Shown one piece after another: positions 21,710-32,090 of a stretch of 32,515 bases of DNA (position 1 is the stretch's first letter; each line of letters starts with the position of its first letter). Origin of the DNA: Thermoflexus sp. (GTDB lineage: Bacteria; Chloroflexota; Anaerolineae; Aggregatilineales; Aggregatilineaceae); assembly GCA_020724485.1 (NCBI GenBank), contig DYGW01000015.1:1-32515 (forward strand), written 5' to 3'. The position numbers were made by a program, and so were the translations under genes. The notes under the pieces were generated by a model. The model was not told the origin of the DNA. It saw only the letters and a program-made list of their open reading frames with translations, and made no database searches.

Positions 21710-24700
21710 TCACGACTCGCCGCTCGCCTCCGCCGCCAGGGGCAGGGTGAAGGTGAAGGTGCTGCCCCGGCTTTCCTCGCTCTCGGCCCATACCTGCCCG
21801 TTATGGGCGTGGACGATCTGCTGAACGTTGTAGAGGCCCAGGCCGCTGCCATCGAAGCGCCCCCGGTGGGCGCGGAAGAATCGCTCGAACAGGAATGGAA
21901 TCTGATCGGCGGGGATGCCGATACCCTCGTCACTGACGGATACGACCGCGCAGTTGCGCGCCGCGTCGCGGGTCACGCGCACGACAATCGCGCCGCCCTG
22001 CGGCGAGAATTTGACGGCGTTGCCGATCAGGTTGTCCAGGGTGCGCGTCAGGCGGTTGTAGTCGCCCTCGACCAGGATGTGCTCGTCGGTGATTTCGGCG
22101 CGAAAGGTCAGGTGCGGGCGGCTGCGGTGGACGACCTGGGCCGAGGCGACGGCCTGAGCGCACAGCTCGCTCACGTTGACGGTGCCCAGTTCCAGCGTCT
22201 CGCGGCTGATCGGCTTGGCGGCCATGATGTCCTGTGTCATGCGCTCAATGGCCTTGCTGCGCCGGATGATCTGGTCGAGCACTTCCTGCTGGTAGGCGGT
22301 CACCGGGCCGATGTCGCCGTCGTGCATCATCCCCGCATACCCATAGACGATCTGCAGCGGGCTGCGCAGGTCGTGGCTCACCTGGTAAACCAATTCCTTG
22401 CGCAGCGCGTCCTGCGTTTGCAGCAGGGCGTTGGCCCTGGCCAGCTCGTCGGCGCGCTCGCGTGCCTCGCGCAGTAGGCGCAGCGTCTCGATGATGGCTG
22501 CGATCTGCCCGCCAGCGATGGTCAGCACGCGCTCGTGATCCGGGGTGAAGGCGTCCGGCTGGGTGCTGTCAATCCCCAGCGAGCCAACAGTCCGCCCGTG
22601 CACGGTGAGCGGCACCACCAGCAACGAGCGGATTTCCGGCACGACCACGCGGAAGTTGGGGTCGGCCTGGGTGTCAGGCACATAAATCACGCGCCCAGTC
22701 GCCACGACTTCGCCGGCCACGTACTCGCCGTACTTGAAGCGAGCCGCGCGGATTTGTTCAGGCGTCAGGTTGGCCCCGGCTAGGGTGACCACCTCGTTGG
22801 TGGCCTCGTCGAGCAGGGCGATGGACGCCGCTGTGCACTGGTACACATCGCGGATGGTCGTCACGACGGCGTTGAGCACGTCGTCAAGCTGTTCCATCTC
22901 GCTCACATGGCGCGCCAGCTCGTGCAGGCCGCTGACTTCGGACAGGCTGCGCTGCAGTGTGAGGGTATAGCGCGCGTTCTCGAAGGCGGTCGCCCCTTGC
23001 AGGCAAAGCAGGTCCAGAATGCGGCGCATGTCGGCGCGGAACACGTGCGGCTCACGGAAGAAGAGCGCCAGCATAGCGAACGTGGTGCCGCCGCGCGCGA
23101 TGGGCACAACCGCCGCTGCGCGTCCGAGCCAGTCCTCGCCCACTGCGGCGAGGAGGGTCGGTTCGCGGGCGATGTCTTCCACGAAGATTGGCTCAGAGGT
23201 GCTCTGCACGCGCGCGCTGAGCGCGACGGGCGCGGCAACGTGGGCGCGCTCCGCGTCATTGACGGGGGCGGCTTTGCCCCGGCGCGGGCAATGCCACTCG
23301 GTGGCCTCCCACGGTTGCCCTGGGCTGAGCAACAGGTGTGTGTCGTCTGGCGCGAATAGCTCGGCGGCGGCGTTCGTCACCAGGCGGGCCACTGCTTGCG
23401 GGTTCTGCACGGCGGCCAGTTCCAGGCTCATCTTGTGCAGGGTTTCGAGGGCGTGCAGGCGCTCGGCGGTCTGGTCGTAAAGCTGGGCGTTGCGCACGGC
23501 TACGGCGATAGTCCCGGCGATGGTCTCCAGCAGGTCAATATCGTCCTGGGTGTAGCTGTGCGGCTCGTAGCTTTGCACACTGATCACGCCGACGATCTCA
23601 TCCTGCACCAGCAGCGGCATCATCAGCACGCTGCGCGGCATCTCGTCCTGGATGATGATCTCCGGCGGCAGTGGCTCGTTCTCAGTGTCGTGGAGGATCA
23701 GCGGGCGGCGCGTGCGCAGCACCAGCCCGGTGATCCCTTCGTCCGCGCCCTGGAACTCGTCGGGGCGGCGCTGCCCGAAATCGTAGGAGCCGACGATGTG
23801 CACAACCTGGGCCTCGGCATCCAGCAGGCCGATGAAGAAGGTCGAGGCGTCCATGAGCCGGGCGACGTTCTGGTAGATCATCTCCAGCACGCTGGTCAGG
23901 TCAAGCTGGCTGATAGCCAGGCTGATCTCGTTGAGCACGCGCAGGCGCTCGGCATGGCGCTGCTCGTCCTGGTACTGGCGCGCGTTGTGCAGCGCAGCGG
24001 CGATCTGGATGGCCAGCGCGTGGGCTAGCTCGGCGTCTTCTTGCGAGAACTGGTTTGGGTCGGGGCTGTCAAGGTTTAGCTCGCCCAGGAAGTGCCCGTG
24101 ATGGACGAGCGGCGCGCCCAGCCAACTGCGAATGGGGCGGCGCGAGGGCAGCACCCGCCAGCGCGGATCGGTGAGCGTGTCGTTGATGATCAGCGGCTGG
24201 CTGGTCTCGCGGAGGAAGCGGCTCGTCTCAAGCTCTGGTGGACTCTCGCGGATCAGCGAGCGATCGCGCTCGATGGCCTCGTTGTGCCAGCGCCGCACCT
24301 GAACAGTTTTGTCGCGCTCCAGGAAAAAGATCGCGCAGCTTGAGCACGGGATCAGGCGATGGACTTCACGTAGGACGGTCTCCATCAGCCTCTCGACGTC
24401 GAGCATGGACGAGACGGCGGCCTGGATGGCGTAGAGCGTGTCCAGCCGGTCGCGCACGCGCTCGATGACATGGTGCAGCAGCAAGAACTCGTCGCGGCCT
24501 GGCAGCCGCCAGACCGAGGCGCGGATCGGGATGCACCGGCCTTCGGCGGTCTGCATGGAGAGCGAGAACGTGTCGGACATGCGCTCCGGGTGGGCCAGCA
24601 GCGCGTTCCACCGCTCGCGCACGTACTCGCGGCTCTCCGGCGCGATGAACTCCAGCGCTCTGCCGCCGATAATCGCCTCCAGGGGGTAGCCGTAGTAAGC

Positions 24701-24823
24701 GGCGACGGTCGGCGTGGCGAAGCGGACGATGCCGCTGGCATCCACGACGGCGATAGCGTCAGACAGGCTGCGCGCCGGTTCTTCCGTGCTGAGTGGTGAA
24801 GTGATGGCGCTCTCCTTCTCCAT
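21710..24823 (-). CDS. Sensor histidine kinase with PAS and four GAF domains
   Basis: 1037 aa and no transmembrane helix, so probably cytosolic. Domains in order: PAS (about 17-115, VVDASGIVRFATPTVAAYYGYPLEAIIGG); four GAF domains at about 125-280, 290-440, 450-610 and 615-775; HisKA with the phospho-acceptor H817 in YQVSHDLRSPLQIVYGY; and HATPase_c with DNLIGNAVKFSP (N), DEGIGIP (G1), FERFFRA (F) and GSGLGLYNVQ (G2). All kinase boxes are intact. The GAF domains probably bind small ligands, but none can be named. There is no receiver domain, and no response regulator lies nearby. It starts 6 nt after the small membrane protein gene and closes the cassette headed by a winged-helix protein and a KaiC-like ATPase. 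Confidence 0.95.
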   Translation of the reverse strand: MEKESAITSPLSTEEPARSLSDAIAVVDASGIVRFATPTVAAYYGYPLEAIIGGRALEFIAPESREYVRERWNALLAHPERMSDTFSLSMQTAEGRCIPIRASVWRLPGRDEFLLLHHVIERVRDRLDTLYAIQAAVSSMLDVERLMETVLREVHRLIPCSSCAIFFLERDKTVQVRRWHNEAIERDRSLIRESPPELETSRFLRETSQPLIINDTLTDPRWRVLPSRRPIRSWLGAPLVHHGHFLGELNLDSPDPNQFSQEDAELAHALAIQIAAALHNARQYQDEQRHAERLRVLNEISLAISQLDLTSVLEMIYQNVARLMDASTFFIGLLDAEAQVVHIVGSYDFGQRRPDEFQGADEGITGLVLRTRRPLILHDTENEPLPPEIIIQDEMPRSVLMMPLLVQDEIVGVISVQSYEPHSYTQDDIDLLETIAGTIAVAVRNAQLYDQTAERLHALETLHKMSLELAAVQNPQAVARLVTNAAAELFAPDDTHLLLSPGQPWEATEWHCPRRGKAAPVNDAERAHVAAPVALSARVQSTSEPIFVEDIAREPTLLAAVGEDWLGRAAAVVPIARGGTTFAMLALFFREPHVFRADMRRILDLLCLQGATAFENARYTLTLQRSLSEVSGLHELARHVSEMEQLDDVLNAVVTTIRDVYQCTAASIALLDEATNEVVTLAGANLTPEQIRAARFKYGEYVAGEVVATGRVIYVPDTQADPNFRVVVPEIRSLLVVPLTVHGRTVGSLGIDSTQPDAFTPDHERVLTIAGGQIAAIIETLRLLREARERADELARANALLQTQDALRKELVYQVSHDLRSPLQIVYGYAGMMHDGDIGPVTAYQQEVLDQIIRRSKAIERMTQDIMAAKPISRETLELGTVNVSELCAQAVASAQVVHRSRPHLTFRAEITDEHILVEGDYNRLTRTLDNLIGNAVKFSPQGGAIVVRVTRDAARNCAVVSVSDEGIGIPADQIPFLFERFFRAHRGRFDGSGLGLYNVQQIVHAHNGQVWAESEESRGSTFTFTLPLAAEASGES

Positions 24824-24829
24824 CGTGCG

Positions 24830-25189
24830 TCAACCTCGCGAGCGTGGCGGTGTTCCCCGCGCTTCCTGACCCCGCACCAGCCAGCCCCAATAGCGCCAGG
24901 CGACCACCACCGCCAGCGTGACCGCCGCCGCCAGCGGCAGGTCGTGGGCCAGCGCCCATGCCGAGCCGCCTCCCGTCGCACGTTGTTCGGACGCGGTGAG
25001 GCCAACAGCCAGAAGCCGGACAACCAGCGGCGGCAGCAGCAGCACGAGGGCGGCGTAAAAGCCCCGGTAGAGCGGTGGGCGGCCCATGACCTGGCCGAAC
25101 CGGCGGCTGATCTGGGCCAGCACCCACAGGGCCAGCATCAGCCCCAAGGGGGCCGTCGCGCTTGCCAGGACAGCCAGATCGCCCAACAT
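24830..25189 (-). CDS. Small membrane protein, three helices, unknown function
   Basis: 119 aa with hydrophobic segments at about 3-27, 43-64 and 82-104, ending in a basic tail. It has no recognised family. Its stop is 6 nt before the kinase start, and the kinase ribosome site lies inside its 3' end, which supports co-translation with the kinase. With the 97-aa protein upstream it may supply a membrane partner for the soluble kinase or the KaiC-like protein. That role is inference. Confidence 0.65.
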   Translation of the reverse strand: MLGDLAVLASATAPLGLMLALWVLAQISRRFGQVMGRPPLYRGFYAALVLLLPPLVVRLLAVGLTASEQRATGGGSAWALAHDLPLAAAVTLAVVVAWRYWGWLVRGQEARGTPPRSRG

Positions 25190-25234
25190 GACCGCGACGC
25201 GCTCCGGCGGGCGCGCTTCAGAAGCCGTTTGATA

Positions 25235-25330
25235 ACCTCACCCCCCGGCCCCCTCCATAGACGGAGAGGGGGAGTCATTTCGCGGTTAAGTCCCCTCTCC
25301 GCGTGTGGAGAGGGGATTTAGGGGTGAGGT
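25235..25330. repeat. Inverted-repeat element with ACCTCACCCC ends, copy B (96 bp), inside the cassette
   Basis: ACCTCACCCC (25235-25244) and GGGGTGAGGT (25321-25330) are exact inverse repeats. Inside is a perfect 10-bp hairpin, TCCCCTCTCC (25291-25300) with GGAGAGGGGA (25307-25316) around a 6-nt loop. A CCCCTCC/GGAGAGGGG pair lies to its left. It fills the 155-bp gap between the two small membrane-protein genes and could lower transcription across the cassette. Confidence 0.75.
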
Positions 25331-25344
25331 AAACCGCAGTTCAC

Positions 25345-25638
25345 TCAGCGCCCGCGTATCATCAGCCGGTAAATGTGTATGCACAGCGCGCCCGTGATCG
25401 CGCCCCCGGCGGCAGCGAGCAGATCGGCCAGCGCGTCGCCGATAAGCTGGTCGCGCACTGTCTGGCGGATGGGGGCGCCGGCGAGCACGGCGATAGCCAG
25501 CGCGAAGAGGAGATAGTGGGTTCGCTCGCCGGAGAGCCGTTGATAGAAACGCGCAATAAGCGCGAGCAGTACCAGGAGTGCGCTCACGCCCAACCAGGTG
25601 TACAGGGTCACGATCTGGTGGACAGTGATGCTGCCCAT
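25345..25638 (-). CDS. Small membrane protein, three helices, unknown function
   Basis: 97 aa with hydrophobic segments at about 8-30, 41-57 and 70-90, joined by short charged loops (ARFYQRLSGERTH, IRQTVRDQLIG). It has no recognised family. GAGGTGAGG precedes the ATG. It follows the KaiC-like gene by 33 nt on the same strand. A strong reading frame with a good site, plus conserved-looking gene order, supports a real gene. The product could tether cassette proteins to the membrane. Confidence 0.65.
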   Translation of the reverse strand: MGSITVHQIVTLYTWLGVSALLVLLALIARFYQRLSGERTHYLLFALAIAVLAGAPIRQTVRDQLIGDALADLLAAAGGAITGALCIHIYRLMIRGR

Positions 25639-25671
25639 GCGACCCTCACCTCTGCCGCGCCTGCCTGGCCC

Positions 25672-26451
25672 TCACTTCTTCCCAGGGGTCAGAAAGGCGG
25701 CGGCGAACGCTTCAGTGTGCGTCATGACCGGTGTGCCACTCATAATACCGTGAGTGCCCGCAAAGCGCGACCGTACTTCCAGCCCGCGCGCGGTGATGGC
25801 GTACTGGCGGATGTCGGTCGCGTGGCCACTGCCGCGCTGTTTGAGCACCAGCAGCGCCTTGTGCACGGCGCTCTCAATCTCGACATAGCGCAGCAGCAGG
25901 TACGAGTCTACTACATAGGCTAGGTCGTCGTCGCCCTCGCTCGTCTCACCCAGCAGGGCGGGGTTCTCGCGGGTGAGCACGGCAGTCAGCCCCATGCGCT
26001 TGAGGGCGTTGATTAGCTCGAACCCCAGCAGGCGTAGCTCGACGGGGTCGGCGGCCAGACGCTCGAAGTGACTCAGGCTATCCACGACCACCCGCCGCGC
26101 GCCGATCTGCTCGATCAGCGTCTCCAGCCGCCCGCTGGTGCGGCGCACGTCGGCGAGCGTCACTTCGGGGCTGGTCTGGATCACGCGCAGCCGCCCGGCG
26201 GCCTGGTGCGCGGCGAAATCCCAGCCGAAGTTGGCCGCGTCGCGGATCAGGTGTTCGGGGAATTCCTCGAAGGTCAGGATGATGCCCGGCTCGCCGTGCG
26301 CGGTGATGCCGTGCTCGATGAACTGCATGGCGAGTGTGCTTTTGCCGGTGCCCGGCGCGCCCTCGACCAGGTTGGCAGTCCCCGGCAAGAAGCCGCCGGC
26401 GAGCATCTCGTCCAGCCCGGCGATGCCCGTAGGGACGCGGGGCGTGATCAT
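25672..26451 (-). CDS. KaiC/Rad55-like RecA-superfamily ATPase
   Basis: Single-domain KaiC-like ATPase of 259 aa. Walker A is GAPGTGKST (residues 31-39, K37), the paired glutamates ILTFEEFPEHL (E62-E63) take the place of the KaiC catalytic glutamates, and Walker B is RRVVVDSLSHF (D124). RVPTGIAGLDEMLAGGFLPG is the characteristic start of the family. Its ATG overlaps the stop of the winged-helix gene by ATGA. Relatives act in clock-like or signalling assemblies; a clock role is not supported here because no KaiA or KaiB is present. It is second in the cassette ending with the PAS-GAF kinase. Confidence 0.93.
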   Translation of the reverse strand: MITPRVPTGIAGLDEMLAGGFLPGTANLVEGAPGTGKSTLAMQFIEHGITAHGEPGIILTFEEFPEHLIRDAANFGWDFAAHQAAGRLRVIQTSPEVTLADVRRTSGRLETLIEQIGARRVVVDSLSHFERLAADPVELRLLGFELINALKRMGLTAVLTRENPALLGETSEGDDDLAYVVDSYLLLRYVEIESAVHKALLVLKQRGSGHATDIRQYAITARGLEVRSRFAGTHGIMSGTPVMTHTEAFAAAFLTPGKK

Positions 26452-26840
26452 GGCCGCTCCCTTTCCCGACGCAGGCTGCGGATGACGTGGTAGATCGCTT
26501 TGATGCGGAACTGGCGGTCGTCGCAGGCCCGCATGAAGCTATCGAGCAGGGCGACCGTGTTGTTGTCGGCGGTGAGCGTATAGACGCGCAGATCGGCCAG
26601 GGTCTCCACTTCCAGCACCCCGGCCTGGGCCAGTTGGCGTAGCTCCGGCTCGACTACGCGCACATCGCGCCCGGTGTAGCGGGCGAGATTCTCGGCGGTA
26701 TCGGCGGTGTGCGGGTTGGCGTGGAAGAAGCGCACCAAATCCCACTTGATGAAGGTGTTGATGCGCGTGCGCAGCAAGTCTAGCAGGCGCGGATCGATGT
26801 CGTCCATCAAGTGCGCGGCGTCGTCCTGGGCGTCTGCCAT
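26448..26840 (-). CDS. Winged-helix protein paired with a KaiC-like ATPase
   Basis: About 130 aa. The segment LLDLLRTRINTFIKWDLVRFFHANPHTADTAENLARYTGRD, followed by VVEPELRQLAQAGVLEVE and LRVYTLTADN, reads as a winged helix-turn-helix fold with a wing. DNA binding or partner binding is likely. The ATG at 26840 follows GAGGGGG; the GTG at 26855 has a poorer site. Its stop overlaps the KaiC-like start by ATGA, so the two are probably translated together. The C terminus (SFMRACDDRQFRIKAIYHVIRSLRRERE) is helical and basic. The role is not established. Confidence 0.85.
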   Translation of the reverse strand: MADAQDDAAHLMDDIDPRLLDLLRTRINTFIKWDLVRFFHANPHTADTAENLARYTGRDVRVVEPELRQLAQAGVLEVETLADLRVYTLTADNNTVALLDSFMRACDDRQFRIKAIYHVIRSLRRERERP

Positions 26841-26902
26841 CCGAGTCCCCCTCACACATGCACCGCTGGCCCTGGGCTAAACGCCTGGGCTTGGCTTCGC
26901 TA

Positions 26903-29833
<2,931 letters not shown>

Positions 29834-29924
29834 ACTGCCTCACGCGGGCGGGACGGCGCAGCAGCGCGGTTCCGCCATACAATACACGTCACACGTGCTC
29901 AGGGCTGGAGATGATGCCGGACGG

Positions 29925-29933
29925 ATTATACCA
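29925..29933 (-). promoter_or_regulatory. Extended -10 promoter for secA
   Basis: The minus strand reads TGGTATAAT, a TG-N-TATAAT box, with no clear -35. It gives a leader of about 85-90 nt before the secA ATG. Confidence 0.5.
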
Positions 29934-30077
29934 TAGACAGGGTGGGGACGGTTAACCGCGTGTAGTAGGGGCGTAATTCGGATTTTGGGGCAAAGCATCA
30001 CCGCAGATGTGTCCTCTGCGTCTCCTCGGAAAAATGAGCTTTCGCCCTGGTTGATAGTTCGATCCTTCCCGTGCGCA

Positions 30078-30318
30078 ACCTCACCCCCTGCCCCCCTCTC
30101 CGCCAGCGGCTGATCATTACCCACATCTTGGGCTGTGCCTGCCCCCCATCCTCCGGCTCCTTCCCCCGCACGGGGGGAAGGAGGGCCAAATCCCCGAAGC
30201 GTTTTCCCCTCCCTCCGCGCAGCGTGGAGGAGGGGCCAGGGGTGGGGGGTGACTTGTGGGTAATGCATAGCCGCCAGCGGAGAGGGGGAAGTTGAGCGCA
30301 GCGAAACGGGGGTGAGGT
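30078..30318. repeat. Composite inverted-repeat element, copy C (241 bp), with a nested inverted repeat
   Basis: The outer ends ACCTCACCCCC (30078-30088) and GGGGGTGAGGT (30308-30318) are exact inverse repeats of the same family as 7240-7323. A second stem, 30092-30109 with 30271-30288 (CCCCCTCTCCGCC/AGCGGAGAGGGGG), is imperfect. Inside lies CATTACCCACA (30115-30125) with its exact inverse (30255-30265). That pair encloses a further perfect hairpin (CCTTCCCCC 30159-30167, GGGGGAAGG 30173-30181). The stacked structure suggests one small element inserted into another. It encodes no protein. Confidence 0.7.
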
Positions 30319-30465
30319 CAATCACTGACCATCCAGGGCAGGCCCCTTGCCTCTTTTTCATCCCTTTGGTGTGCTGCGCTAACAGCATGAACAGCTCTGC
30401 GGTTCAGAGAATCTCGCTCCCAAATCCGCACGGCAGGGAGGCGCGGGCATGGCCTTCTCCGGCGG

Positions 30466-31503
30466 CTAGGCGGGCGGCGCGCTGCCGTCACCGCAGGCAG
30501 CGGCCACCAGCGCCTGCACGGCACTGGCCGGGTCTAGCTCGCGGGCGACGACGCGGCGCACCGTCTCGGCCAGCGTTGCCGGGTCGTGGGCGGCCAGCAA
30601 GCGGGCCAGCAGCGCCTCGCGCAGCCGGGCCAGTAGCTCGGCCTCGACGCGCTGGCGCTCGCGGTCGGCGATCTCGCCGGTGCCGTGCAGGTGCGCGCGG
30701 TGCCGATCCAGGGCGGCGAGCACGTCGGCGATGCCCGTGTGCTCGGTGGCGATGGTCTCGATGACGGGCACAGTCCACGAGTCTACCGCGAGTGCTTCCA
30801 GTGGGGCGGGCAGCAGCCCCGCGCCGTGATGCCCCGCGTTGCGCAGGCGGTGCCCCAGCTCGAGCATGGCGCGCAGGGCGCGAACGGTGTTCTGTGCGCC
30901 GGGGCGGTCGGTCTTGTTCACCACCAGAATGTCGGCAATCTCCAGGATGCCCGCCTTGATCGCCTGCACGTCGTCACCCAGGCCCGGCGCGTCCACCACC
31001 ACCGTCGTATGCGCCATGCGCGCGATGTCCACTTCGCTCTGGCCCGCGCCTACCGTCTCCACCAGGACAATGGCGAAGCCTGCCGCGTCCAGCACGCGCA
31101 CCACGTCGCCGGTCGCCGCGGCCAGCCCGCCCAGGCTGCCGCGCGACGCCATGCTGCGGATGAACACGCCGCCGTCTCCGGCCAGGTCGGTCATGCGCAC
31201 CCGGTCGCCGAGCACGGCCCCGCCGCTGAAGGGGCTGGTCGGGTCTACGGCGACAATGCCCACCGTCTGCCCGCGCTGGCGCAGGGCCAGGGCCAAGGCG
31301 TTGACCAGGGTGGACTTGCCCGTGCCAGGCGCGCCGGTCACGCCGATGATGGCTGCCTGTCCCGTGTGTGGGTGAAGGCGGGCCAGTGCCTCCAGAGCGT
31401 CGGGCGCGCGGTTCTCGACGCGCGTGATCAGCCGGGCCAGGGCGCGGCGGTCACCGCCCAGCACGGCAGCGATCAGGTCAGCGGGGGCGCGAACCGGCGT
31501 CAT
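30466..31503 (-). CDS. meaB: MeaB/ArgK-type GTPase, methylmalonyl-CoA mutase chaperone
   Basis: G-protein that assists and protects B12-dependent methylmalonyl-CoA mutase. 345 aa. Walker A is GAPGTGKST (57-65); [41 protein letters not shown] and VVNKTD (the G4 motif) are family signatures. [27 protein letters not shown] is also characteristic. The ATG overlaps the TGA of the B12-binding subunit gene, so the two form an operon. The large mutase subunit is not in the window. Confidence 0.95.
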   Translation of the reverse strand: MTPVRAPADLIAAVLGGDRRALARLITRVENRAPDALEALARLHPHTGQAAIIGVTGAPGTGKSTLVNALALALRQRGQTVGIVAVDPTSPFSGGAVLGDRVRMTDLAGDGGVFIRSMASRGSLGGLAAATGDVVRVLDAAGFAIVLVETVGAGQSEVDIARMAHTTVVVDAPGLGDDVQAIKAGILEIADILVVNKTDRPGAQNTVRALRAMLELGHRLRNAGHHGAGLLPAPLEALAVDSWTVPVIETIATEHTGIADVLAALDRHRAHLHGTGEIADRERQRVEAELLARLREALLARLLAAHDPATLAETVRRVVARELDPASAVQALVAAACGDGSAPPA

Positions 31504-31907
31504 GCGGACGGGGCGGCCAGGGCGGTGCGGATGAAGCGAACGATGTTGTCGGTGTTGGTGCCGGGGCCGAACACGGCGCTGACGCCCTGCTCGCGCAGCG
31601 CGGGGATGTCGTCATCGGGGATGATTCCCCCAACGAGCACCAGCACGTCGTCCATCCCGGCGGCGCGCAGTTGTTCGAGAATGCGCGGGATGAGGGCCAT
31701 GTGCGCGCCGCTGAGGATGGACAGGCCCACGACGTGCACATCTTCTTGCAGCGCGGCCTCGGCGATCATCTCCGGCGTCTGGCGCAGGCCGGTGTAGATC
31801 ACTTCCATCCCGGCGTCGCGCAGCGCCCGCGCGATCACTTTGGCACCCCGGTCGTGCCCGTCCAGGCCGGGCTTGGCGATCAGCACGCGAATCTTCTCGT
31901 CGGTCAT
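31500..31907 (-). CDS. Methylmalonyl-CoA mutase B12-binding (C-terminal domain) subunit
   Basis: 135 aa, corresponding to the cobalamin-binding part of methylmalonyl-CoA mutase encoded as a separate polypeptide. The DxHxxG motif is D16-G-H18-D-R-G21, with H18 the lower axial B12 ligand. [31 protein letters not shown] and [14 protein letters not shown] follow the family. The start [14 protein letters not shown] at 31907 fits homologues. An in-frame GTG at 31973, only 10 nt after a TATAAT box, would add 22 residues without homology to the family. It catalyses succinyl-CoA/methylmalonyl-CoA interconversion only with its large subunit, which is not here. Confidence 0.93.
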   Translation of the reverse strand: MTDEKIRVLIAKPGLDGHDRGAKVIARALRDAGMEVIYTGLRQTPEMIAEAALQEDVHVVGLSILSGAHMALIPRILEQLRAAGMDDVLVLVGGIIPDDDIPALREQGVSAVFGPGTNTDNIVRFIRTALAAPSA

Positions 31908-31982
31908 GGCGGTTCGTTGGCTCCGTTCAGGTGTCCGTTGCCGATGGAGTGGGTTGGCTGGCGACCGGCCCACTGTGTGGTC

Positions 31983-31988
31983 ATTATA
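31983..31988 (-). promoter_or_regulatory. Candidate -10 for the mutase subunit-meaB operon
   Basis: TATAAT on the minus strand, 75 nt upstream of the preferred mutase-subunit start, with no recognisable -35. Together with the divergent TGCTACAAT at 32032-32040 it makes a compact two-way promoter region. Confidence 0.4.
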
Positions 31989-32031
31989 CCGGAAATGGGG
32001 GCCGGCGCGCAGGTGCGTGGTTCCTGATGTG

Positions 32032-32040
32032 TGCTACAAT
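32032..32040 (+). promoter_or_regulatory. Extended -10 promoter for the PDZ protein gene
   Basis: TGCTACAAT is an extended -10 box, the same 9-mer as at 8251-8259. It lies about 50 nt before the ATG at 32091. No -35 is evident. Confidence 0.45.
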
Positions 32041-32090
32041 GCGGGCAGCGTTAACCAAGTCGTGCCATCGGGTGCGTTCGGAGCGGTGTG

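Larger units (their letters stand above)
29834..30465. other. Long gene-free region upstream of secA and downstream of meaB
   Basis: This 632-bp stretch has the secA promoter (29925-29933) and a 241-bp composite inverted-repeat element (30078-30318). A tail (30319-30465) has little structure beyond a weak stem ending in TCTTTTT near 30340. Open frames here have no protein-like character. Confidence 0.6.

Noticed and set aside
25672-26451. Circadian clock locus
   Set aside because: The KaiC-like protein has a single domain and there is no KaiA or KaiB, so a KaiABC oscillator is not supported.
29840-30388. Open frame on the minus strand through the composite repeat
   Set aside because: Most of it lies in the inverted-repeat element, and the protein is low in recognisable structure; it is better explained as repeat DNA.
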